A stretch of DNA of 64,000 nt from Bacillota bacterium. GTDB lineage: Bacteria; Bacillota; Clostridia; Lachnospirales; Lachnospiraceae. The position numbers and the translations under genes were made by a program. Of this stretch, positions 27,545-35,413 are shown piece by piece (position 1 is the stretch's first letter; the number at the start of each line of letters is the position of its first letter). The notes beneath the pieces were generated by a model. The model was not told the origin of the DNA. It did no database searches and saw nothing but the letters and a program-made list of their open reading frames with translations. The stretch spans positions 27,308 to 91,307 of the forward strand of contig JAFADH010000183.1 in assembly GCA_023424995.1 (NCBI GenBank), written 5' to 3'.

Positions 27545-28513
27545 ATGAATGTGATAGCTAGGAATGAATTAAAGGATCAAAGAAAGCTGATGCGGCTGGA
27601 GAACAGGCGCAGGCTCCGCAATGAAATATGGCGTTACCGCAAGCTTTACCCGCTGATGATGTTCGGTGTTCTGTTTTTCGCCGTATTTTCTTATGCGCCT
27701 ATGTATGGAATTCAGTTAGCATTTAAACACTATAAAATAGGTCAGGGAATTACCGGAAGCGAATGGGTCGGACTTAAGAATTTTACAATATTATTTGCCA
27801 GAGCCGAATTCTGGGACAGTATCCGCAATACGCTGGTCATTTCGTTTTTAAAGCTCCTGATTGCATTCCCGGTACCGATCCTTCTGGCCATAGGCTTGAA
27901 TGAGATTCTGTCCAGTAAGCTGAAGAGAAGCCTGCAGGTTATATTTACATTACCCCATTTCCTGTCCTGGGTAACCATCGGCGGAATAATGCTAGCCCTC
28001 TTTGCCACCGAGGGAGCGGTGAACGGTATGCTGGAAGCGCTGGGCGGCTCCCAGATTAAGTGGCTGAGTAACGGTATGGTATTCCGGGGGCTGATCATAT
28101 TCACCAGCATCTGGAAGGACGCGGGCTGGTCCTGTATCATATACATGGCCTCCATCACCGGGATTGATCCGGCACTGTACGAGAGCGCCAGGATTGACGG
28201 TGCAAACCGTCTGCAATGCGCCGCTTATATCACCTGGCCTTCGATTAAAGGCACCGCTGCCATTCTGCTTATCATGCAGGTGGGGCATGCGATGAACGGC
28301 AATTTTGACCAGATTTTCAACATGTATAATCCGACGGTTTATAATGTGGCTGATGTTATTGATACATATATATACCGGATATCCTTCCTGCAGGCGGCGG
28401 ATTACGGGCTGAGTACCGCGGTGGGATTATTTAAGGGCATAACCAATTGTATTCTGTTATTGGCGACCAACTATATCGTCGGCAGATTTAATAAGGAAGC
28501 AAGAATGATATAG
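27545..28513 (+). CDS. Carbohydrate ABC transporter permease (LplB family)
   Basis: 322 residues. An unusually basic N-terminus (about 30 residues) precedes six predicted membrane segments. The binding-protein-dependent EAA loop reads YESARIDGANRLQCAAYITWP, where the segment up to the Gly is the coupling helix. FAVFSYAPMYGIQLAFKHYK is typical for LplB proteins. AAGGAGG is well placed. It works with the next permease and the solute-binding protein. No ATPase is encoded here, so a shared MsmK/UgpC-type ATPase elsewhere is expected. Confidence 0.93.
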   Translation: MNVIARNELKDQRKLMRLENRRRLRNEIWRYRKLYPLMMFGVLFFAVFSYAPMYGIQLAFKHYKIGQGITGSEWVGLKNFTILFARAEFWDSIRNTLVISFLKLLIAFPVPILLAIGLNEILSSKLKRSLQVIFTLPHFLSWVTIGGIMLALFATEGAVNGMLEALGGSQIKWLSNGMVFRGLIIFTSIWKDAGWSCIIYMASITGIDPALYESARIDGANRLQCAAYITWPSIKGTAAILLIMQVGHAMNGNFDQIFNMYNPTVYNVADVIDTYIYRISFLQAADYGLSTAVGLFKGITNCILLLATNYIVGRFNKEARMI

Positions 28514-28526
28514 GAGGGTGACGAAG

Positions 28527-29423
28527 ATGATAGAAGAAAAGACAAGAATGCAGATAAGAAAGAAAAAGAAGAAGTTTAACGTGCCGCATTTCATTTTGGT
28601 TGCTGTTTTATGCCTATATGCATTGCTTATCATATATCCTTTTTACAGCAGTGTTTTAACTTCCATAGTTCCCTATTCCGTTGCCATACGCAATTCGTTT
28701 TTATTATATCCCAAGGGGATTGATTTAAGCTCCTACGAATTTATATTCAGCTGGGGAACCTTATGGTACGGGTTCCGGACAACGATCATTGTCGTGATCC
28801 TGGGAGTGGCATATAATCTGTTTCTTACGGTTACCTTATCCTATGTACTGTCCAAGCCGATTCCGGGAAGAAAAATAGTAAATACGATGATAGTATTTAC
28901 GATGTTTTTCCAGGGAGGCCTAATTCCCGGATATTTATTAATTAAGAATCTGGGGCTGATCGATCATTACGGGGCCATGTTCCTGCCCATGGGAATAAAT
29001 ATCATGAACATGATGATTATGCGCACTTATTTTCAGGGAGTACCCGAGGAGCTCAGTGAAGCGGCAAAGCTGGACGGAGCGGGGGAATATACGATTCTTC
29101 TGCGCATTGCCCTGCCCTTATCAAAGCCCATGCTGGCCACCATCGGACTGTATTACGGCGTGGACCGCTGGAATGAATGGTACAACGGAATGCTGTTCAT
29201 GAGGTCGGTGGAAAAATGGCCACTGCAATTGCATATCAGGAATATGATCCAGTCGGTCACCAGTATTGTGGACCAGATACCGGAGGCCATAAGGCCGACC
29301 GCATATCCGGCCGGTATACAGATGGCGGGAATTTTAGTAACCATATTTCCCATAGCCATTATATATCCGTTTCTTCAGAGGTATTTTGTCAAGGGGCTGA
29401 CACTTGGAGGCGTCAAAGGTTAG
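28527..29423 (+). CDS. Carbohydrate ABC transporter permease (YtcP family)
   Basis: 298 residues, six membrane segments. The coupling helix reads ELSEAAKLDGAGEYTILLRI. The C-terminus FLQRYFVKGLTLGGVKG is the family hallmark. The ATG at 28527 is 9 bases after TAGGAGG; a GTG at 28518 overlaps that site and is rejected. Second half of the importer's membrane channel, 13 bases after the LplB gene. Confidence 0.93.
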   Translation: MIEEKTRMQIRKKKKKFNVPHFILVAVLCLYALLIIYPFYSSVLTSIVPYSVAIRNSFLLYPKGIDLSSYEFIFSWGTLWYGFRTTIIVVILGVAYNLFLTVTLSYVLSKPIPGRKIVNTMIVFTMFFQGGLIPGYLLIKNLGLIDHYGAMFLPMGINIMNMMIMRTYFQGVPEELSEAAKLDGAGEYTILLRIALPLSKPMLATIGLYYGVDRWNEWYNGMLFMRSVEKWPLQLHIRNMIQSVTSIVDQIPEAIRPTAYPAGIQMAGILVTIFPIAIIYPFLQRYFVKGLTLGGVKG

Positions 29424-29495
29424 TATATAAAGTCCGTCACAAAAGGGCGGAATTTATGTATAGAGTTACTTATTCACATATCAAGGAGGTATAGT

Positions 29496-31172
29496 ATGAA
29501 AAAAGCTAAGAAATTGATTGCTTTATTACTGACAGCCATCATGCTGGTAAGCATTCTGGCAGGCTGCGCAGGTGATACGAAGCAAAACGGGGAGGATAAT
29601 CAAGGCGGCACCGGTACACCGACGGGCACAGGAAACCAAGGCGGGGATGATAAGGATGCGGATAAGGAAGAAGAGAATCCTTATGCGGAGAAAATAACCT
29701 TTTCCATGAGCGTGATCGGAGCCGAGACAGCGGGCTTGACCAATGACGGACAGCCGGCTGCCAACTTTGAGTGGCTGAAGGAGAAATTCAATGTGGAATT
29801 TGATTTCTGGCCTTTAACCTGGTCCAACTATATTGACCAGACACGTATGTGGCTCAATTCCGATTCCGCACCGGATCTTATTATGCTGGATATTGCGCCC
29901 ACACGTTACGGGGAGTACCTGGAATTCGTGGAAGCCGGGCTGTTTAAGCCATATCCTGATCTGGCGGGTTATGAGAATTTAAAAATGCGTTTTGATAATA
30001 TGACAACAGGAAAGAAATTTGAAGTTGACGGAGAGATCTATGCATGGCCGGCATACAAGGACTCATCAAAGTATAAATATGTAAATCCCTTGGGATATCT
30101 TTACAGAAAAGACTGGGCTAAGCAGGTAGGCCTGTGGAACGAGGATGACATCTATACCTGGGAGGAATGGTTCAATCTTGTAGAAACGGTTATCGAAGAA
30201 GATCCCGGCAATAACGGAGCAGGTAAAACAATCGGTATCATTACCGCTCAGGCCTGGGGCTTTCCTAAATTTATCGTAGGCTCTGTCTCCCCTTATTTAA
30301 TGACATTTACCAAGGATACAAGCGGCAAATGGGTATGGGGTCCGGCTCTGGAAGAAAGTCTGGAAGCCGTTGTGACAGCAAAGCAGTTATATGATGACGG
30401 TATTATCTGGTCGGATCAGCCTATGATTACTCCGGATGACGGTAAGAACAATTTTGCGGCAGGAAAGCTGTTTGCCGCTGCAAATTCCAATCTTACGGCC
30501 AATGGCTTTAACGGAACGATCAATAACTTCACCAATGCAAACCCGGATGTTAATGCGGAGGAAGCAGTGGGTGTTGCTTATGTAAAAGGTATTGACGGCA
30601 AGTTCCTCTCCTGGGAGGGTACGGACCAGTGGTCACAGACCGCTATGAATTATAAGATTTCCGATGAAAAGGCAGAACGCTGGGCAGCTATCCTGAATTT
30701 CCTGGTATCGGATGACGGCTATAACTTTATCAATTACGGTATCGAAGGCGTGGATTGGGAATATGATGCCAACGGTGAGGCGGTGTGCTTATGGACAACG
30801 ACCAATGAAGCCGGGAATCTGGTAAATCCTTACGGAGCCGGAACACAGCCCTGGGCTCGTCCTGCTTGTGCGGCAGACGGCTTTGCATTATTAAATCCGG
30901 CATATCCGGAATGGCAGCGTAACATAGTTATTAAAGCAAGTGAAATATATTCCGGTCCCGAGGCGAATATCATACCCCTCGATGTGGAGAAGGAATTCTT
31001 CAGCAGCGAAGCGTATGCCAATGCCACAGCAGGTCTGGAAGCAGAGGTATATACAAAGATTGCCGAGCTTATGACCTCCAATGACATTGCGACCGATTGG
31101 ACGAACTGGGTGAATCAGAAGCTTGCCGAAGTTCAGCCGGCACTGGATGAGCTGAATGCCAAATTAAAGTAA
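29496..31172 (+). CDS. Extracellular carbohydrate-binding lipoprotein (ABC importer)
   Basis: 558 residues. A lipoprotein signal peptide ends in the lipobox LAGC (Cys24), followed by a Gly/Thr/Asp-rich linker. The remainder is a large periplasmic-binding fold of the LipO/YtcQ type (segments FNVEFDFWPLTWSNY and SDSAPDLIMLD). Many exposed Trp and Tyr residues suit oligosaccharide binding. AAGGAGG precedes the ATG. It delivers substrate to the two permeases upstream. Its length is typical for LplB-associated binding proteins. Confidence 0.93.
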   Translation: MKKAKKLIALLLTAIMLVSILAGCAGDTKQNGEDNQGGTGTPTGTGNQGGDDKDADKEEENPYAEKITFSMSVIGAETAGLTNDGQPAANFEWLKEKFNVEFDFWPLTWSNYIDQTRMWLNSDSAPDLIMLDIAPTRYGEYLEFVEAGLFKPYPDLAGYENLKMRFDNMTTGKKFEVDGEIYAWPAYKDSSKYKYVNPLGYLYRKDWAKQVGLWNEDDIYTWEEWFNLVETVIEEDPGNNGAGKTIGIITAQAWGFPKFIVGSVSPYLMTFTKDTSGKWVWGPALEESLEAVVTAKQLYDDGIIWSDQPMITPDDGKNNFAAGKLFAAANSNLTANGFNGTINNFTNANPDVNAEEAVGVAYVKGIDGKFLSWEGTDQWSQTAMNYKISDEKAERWAAILNFLVSDDGYNFINYGIEGVDWEYDANGEAVCLWTTTNEAGNLVNPYGAGTQPWARPACAADGFALLNPAYPEWQRNIVIKASEIYSGPEANIIPLDVEKEFFSSEAYANATAGLEAEVYTKIAELMTSNDIATDWTNWVNQKLAEVQPALDELNAKLK

Positions 31173-31200
31173 TTTACAAACTAAATAAAGACATATTATT

Positions 31201-31250
31201 AAGGGCGTGTTGTATGACTAACATTATGAGTAGGATGCAATACGCCCTTT
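31201..31250 (+). terminator. Stem-loop after the solute-binding protein, likely partial terminator or mRNA stabiliser
   Basis: AAGGGCGTGTTGTAT pairs with ATGCAATACGCCCTT apart from one or two positions, with a 20-base loop. Only a short T tract follows, so it may allow read-through while protecting the abundant binding-protein transcript. Confidence 0.5.
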
Positions 31251-31307
31251 AGACTGTTGCAGTTGTTCGATTAAAATCAACAGGAGAAGGCGGGAGGGCT
31301 AATTCCC

Positions 31308-32405
31308 ATGAAAAAGGCGGATGTGCACAGAAAACGGAGGGCCTGGAAAAATCCCATATTATTGCTGGCAGCGGGAGCGGTACTGGTTTCGGTTATTATA
31401 TTCGGCAGCCGTGCTTTTGCCGGGATCGGTGATAATGACATCGTTGCATATATCAACGGAGAACCGGTAACGGTAAGGGAATACACCCAGGCACTGCTGG
31501 TGAAACGGTATGATACCTATGCCTATTTCAGGCAAAAGTATGGTGCGGAGGATCATACAGGCTTCTGGACCGAGGCTTATGAGGGGGAGGTTCCCCTTGA
31601 CAGAGTAAAGGGGACCGCTCTTGAGTATATCACAAACAGAAAGGTCCAGCAGATTCTGGCCAGGGATAAGGGGATCGTACGGGACATCTCCTACAGGAGC
31701 ATTATGGAGGAGCTTAAGACGGAGAATGCCAGACGAAGCAAGGCGTATAAGAATAACCAGGTGATATACGGACCCGTTCAGTACCGGGAACAGGAATATT
31801 ATGACCTTATCTTCAGTGATATGATTGCCGGATTGAAGCAGAAGCTGCTAAGGGAAATGACCTTTGAAGAGGAGAAAATATCCGGCTATTACCTGGAGCA
31901 TCAGGAAAACTACCGCAGGAGCGATACCCTGACGGTATATAAAATCACTGCCGGATATTCCGGCCATGAGGCAGCCGGCAGGACAGAAGCGGAAAAGATC
32001 ATGAAGGAGATAAAGAAGAGGCTGGAGCAGGGAGAAAGTCCCGGTGATATTGCGGGTGAATATACTGAAGATACGGCTTCGGCTGTGGAATTTGGAGAAC
32101 AAAGCTTCGGCCCCCTGACAGCCAAAGGGGATCATATGGCTTCCCCGGAGCTGCTGGAGGCCGCCGGGAAACTGGAACAGGGAGAGGTAAGTGAAATACT
32201 GGATGTGAATGGGACTCTGATTGTAATGATATGCACCGGAAAGGATGCGGGGGATATCATTACCCTTGAGGAAGCCAGGGAAGATATCCAAAAGGAGCTT
32301 TTTGAACAGGAGTATGCCGCTATGACGGACAGGCTGGCCAGGGACGCCAAAATCGTTATTAACCAGGAGGTCTACGGAAAGCTGGGAGAAGAATATCTGC
32401 GGTAG
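31308..32405 (+). CDS. Membrane-anchored PpiC/SurA-like peptidylprolyl isomerase
   Basis: 365 residues. A basic N-terminus and one hydrophobic segment (about 16-38) anchor it outside the membrane. A SurA-N-like region starts with VAYINGEPVTVREYTQALL, and a PpiC-type rotamase domain spans about 205-320 (GEYTEDTASAVEFG, ASPELLEAAGKLEQGEVSEIL). GGGAGGG precedes the ATG. Placed between the importer and two giant secreted proteins, it probably helps fold them after export. Confidence 0.82.
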   Translation: MKKADVHRKRRAWKNPILLLAAGAVLVSVIIFGSRAFAGIGDNDIVAYINGEPVTVREYTQALLVKRYDTYAYFRQKYGAEDHTGFWTEAYEGEVPLDRVKGTALEYITNRKVQQILARDKGIVRDISYRSIMEELKTENARRSKAYKNNQVIYGPVQYREQEYYDLIFSDMIAGLKQKLLREMTFEEEKISGYYLEHQENYRRSDTLTVYKITAGYSGHEAAGRTEAEKIMKEIKKRLEQGESPGDIAGEYTEDTASAVEFGEQSFGPLTAKGDHMASPELLEAAGKLEQGEVSEILDVNGTLIVMICTGKDAGDIITLEEAREDIQKELFEQEYAAMTDRLARDAKIVINQEVYGKLGEEYLR

Positions 32406-32524
32406 TGAAGGGGGTGGTGACCGCAGCAAAAGTCAGCAGGTGAATCAAAGACTTGAATTTCAGAGACACAGGCCGGAATAACCGGCATTAATGCGAAGAA
32501 AAAATAAAAGAAAACAGGAGGAAA

Positions 32525-35392
32525 ATGATGAAACGAAGACGTAACAGGATACTTGCGGCAATTTGTATCATGGCAGTATTGTTCACATCCTTCCGGTTTA
32601 CAGCACCCGGCAATGAGGTCCGGGCCGATACCGCCGGCAATACGGTAACACTGAACCCTGTGGCTGACGCATATGTAAGATCCGGTTCCTACAGAACAGC
32701 AAATTTTGGTTCAAGCGGGGTACTGGAGGTCAAGGAGGAGGAGAATGCGGACAATAACCGGAGGGCACATCTGAAATTCGACTTAAGTTCAGTGGCAGGA
32801 ACGGTTGAAAGAGCAACCTTGAGATTATATGCCGCCACTGTGGGCTTTGATCTTTCGAGAGTAATACAATTGTACGGCAATCCCGTTAATACGTGGACAG
32901 AGACAGGAATTAACTGGGATAATGCTCCTTCGGTTACGCAAAGTACACATATAGCCGATATCACGGTGACAAACCCCACCTTCGGCTGCAGCCATGGGGG
33001 CGTATACAGGGATCATGAGCATCCCGAAGTCTCGGCGCAGTGGTATGAGATTGACGTGACGGAGTATGTGAACGGGCAGCTTCCCGATCAGCTGGTATCC
33101 TTCCTGGCAGTGGTGAGCCAGAAGGCTTCCGGCTGCAATGTAAGCTTCGGTGCAAGAGAGGCGGTTCAGGAGAAAAGACCGCAGCTTGTAATCGAAACAG
33201 AAGGAAACGGACCGGGACCCGTTGATCCCAATGCCCCTTCGGTCTATCTTCCGGAGGAGGATACCTTCATAAAGGGAAATGATAATACAGGCCATTATCA
33301 TACCCTGGACAGGCTGGAAGTCAGACACAACTTTGACGGGAATTTGATACGGAGATCCTATATTAAATTTAATTTTACCGGCTTCGACAGGAATATACAA
33401 AGGGCGACCCTGAGGCTGTACGCCAACACCATCGGAGCTACGGATACAAGAACCATAGAGATCGGCGGTGTGACCAATGCCTGGAATGCCGGTGCCATCA
33501 CCTGGAGCGGCGCTTCGGGGGCTCCGTCTGCCAAGAATGACAGTGAATTTATAACCAATCTGGTGATAACGAATCCTTCTCCGGGTACCCAGTGGACCGG
33601 CGGACAATGGTATGAAATCGATGTGACGGATTATGTAATGAGCAGGATTGACGACGAAAGGGTATCCTTCGTACTATGGGTCAGAGATACCTCCCCCAAT
33701 GGCACCGCATCCAATAACCAGGTATACTTTAATTCCAGTGAGGCTGCCGTGGGAAGACCGGAGCTTATTCTGACACCTCAGATGGACCGGTATGAATGTG
33801 AGGAACTGACGGCTGCCGTCTCAAACGGCGTAACACGTATAACTGCCCAGGACGAAGCCTCCAGCGGCGGCAGGCTGGATATGGTCAGCCTGTCACAGCC
33901 GGGGGATTATATCGAATATGCGCTGGATATACCGGAAGCAGGCGTATATTCCGTCAAGATCAACAATAAGAAGGATGCCGACAGAGGAAGCTACCGGCTG
34001 TCGGTTGACGGAACGGAACAGGGTCAGGAGGTCAGCCAGTACGGCAGTACGGTAAGCTATGCCGAAGAAGATCTTGGATTAATTGTATTCCAAACGGCGG
34101 GAGTGAAAGCCTTCCGGTTTGTGTCCTCCGGCAAGGACCCCCTGAGCAGCGGTTACACACTGGGGCTTGATTATATAAAGCTGCAGAAGGCGCAGCTGGA
34201 GAGAGTGGCCAATGTGACCGCAAGCCCGGCAGCCGGATTATTGCAGGAGCCGACAGAGATATCCCTGGCTACTGCTACCGAAGATGCGTTGATCTATTAT
34301 AAAATTGATGACGCGGCTGAGTGGATCCCGTATACCGGGCCGATCCATATTGACCGGACCGTAACAATCACGGCATATGCAGGAAAACCGCCCTATATGC
34401 TGGACAGTGATCCGGCGGAATTCATATACCGTTTCCCTGTGGATACGGATATTGTGATCAAGCCGGCAGCATCGGCCATTCTGCTGGACGGAAGCATAGA
34501 GACGGACAGCAGCGGCAATCCAACCGGCGAATGGGCGGGTGCCGAGCTGGTGAAGCTGGAGGGAACCGTGGATTCTGCCGGAAGACATGGGGCCGATGTG
34601 TACTTAAAATATGACTATGAGATGCTTTACCTGGGCGCGAAAATCAAAGATCCTACTCCCATGGTCAATACAAGGACAGGCTCGGGAATATGGAACGGTG
34701 ATTGTCTTGAAATCTTTATCGGAGATGAAGATCTGGACTTTTCCGTATATCCTGCGGATGCCATGGCGCCCAGTGACAGGCAGATCGTGATCAGCGGCGG
34801 GAAGACCCTGGGATACCAGTACTATCTGTATACGGGCGGAGTAACGACTTATCCGGTAATACTCATGGATATTGAACCGGACGCAGACGGCAGGGGTTAT
34901 ACCCTGGAGGCCGCCATACCCCTGGAGGTCCTTGGCTTTACCAAACCCTGGCAGGGTACCGGCAGGGAAACCATCCTGAACGTGGTTTTAAATGACGGAG
35001 CTTTTGCAGGCAGAGGGCAGTGGGGTTGGACCACGGACAGCGAACAAACGAAGAAATCCAGAGGCTTATGGGGAAGAGCGGTCTTTGAAGCCATGCCGGA
35101 GCCAACGGATGAGATTACGGTTACCGCAAGCGTGGACAGCCAGACACGGCTTGTGACGGTCACGGGACGTACCCTGGCGGTTCAGAATAAATATGTGGCA
35201 ATGGTGGTCAGGGATCCGTCCGGTAATATACAGGCCTTTGACCAGGTAAGGAGCGATGGGGAGGGTAACTTTGCCTTCCACTATAGCCTTGCCCCGGGGG
35301 AAGCCGGCAACGGTACCTATACGGTGCTTATCGGCGGTGAGGATGTGTCGGTTGCAAAACAGACAACCTTCGAATTCACCGGTTCAAATTAG
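32525..35392 (+). CDS. Large secreted multidomain protein: two DNRLRE domains, CBM and CBM9-like modules
   Basis: 955 residues with a signal peptide. Two DNRLRE repeats (about 38-225 and 238-415) share DAYVRSGSYRTANFGSS-like and YEIDVTEYV segments. A CBM6/35-like beta-sandwich follows (about 420-545), then a chitobiase C-terminal-like module (LIYYKIDDAAEWIPYTGPI). Next comes a CBM9-like sugar-binding domain (about 640-850, DVYLKYDYEMLYLGAKI, DCLEIFIGDED) and a C-terminal Ig-like domain. No catalytic domain is evident, so it may bind or present glycan. No sortase motif or SLH repeats are seen. Two adjacent ATGs exist; either is possible after AGGAGG. Confidence 0.82.
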   Translation: MMKRRRNRILAAICIMAVLFTSFRFTAPGNEVRADTAGNTVTLNPVADAYVRSGSYRTANFGSSGVLEVKEEENADNNRRAHLKFDLSSVAGTVERATLRLYAATVGFDLSRVIQLYGNPVNTWTETGINWDNAPSVTQSTHIADITVTNPTFGCSHGGVYRDHEHPEVSAQWYEIDVTEYVNGQLPDQLVSFLAVVSQKASGCNVSFGAREAVQEKRPQLVIETEGNGPGPVDPNAPSVYLPEEDTFIKGNDNTGHYHTLDRLEVRHNFDGNLIRRSYIKFNFTGFDRNIQRATLRLYANTIGATDTRTIEIGGVTNAWNAGAITWSGASGAPSAKNDSEFITNLVITNPSPGTQWTGGQWYEIDVTDYVMSRIDDERVSFVLWVRDTSPNGTASNNQVYFNSSEAAVGRPELILTPQMDRYECEELTAAVSNGVTRITAQDEASSGGRLDMVSLSQPGDYIEYALDIPEAGVYSVKINNKKDADRGSYRLSVDGTEQGQEVSQYGSTVSYAEEDLGLIVFQTAGVKAFRFVSSGKDPLSSGYTLGLDYIKLQKAQLERVANVTASPAAGLLQEPTEISLATATEDALIYYKIDDAAEWIPYTGPIHIDRTVTITAYAGKPPYMLDSDPAEFIYRFPVDTDIVIKPAASAILLDGSIETDSSGNPTGEWAGAELVKLEGTVDSAGRHGADVYLKYDYEMLYLGAKIKDPTPMVNTRTGSGIWNGDCLEIFIGDEDLDFSVYPADAMAPSDRQIVISGGKTLGYQYYLYTGGVTTYPVILMDIEPDADGRGYTLEAAIPLEVLGFTKPWQGTGRETILNVVLNDGAFAGRGQWGWTTDSEQTKKSRGLWGRAVFEAMPEPTDEITVTASVDSQTRLVTVTGRTLAVQNKYVAMVVRDPSGNIQAFDQVRSDGEGNFAFHYSLAPGEAGNGTYTVLIGGEDVSVAKQTTFEFTGSN

Positions 35393-35413
35393 CGGTTGTG
35401 AGGAGGGAATACA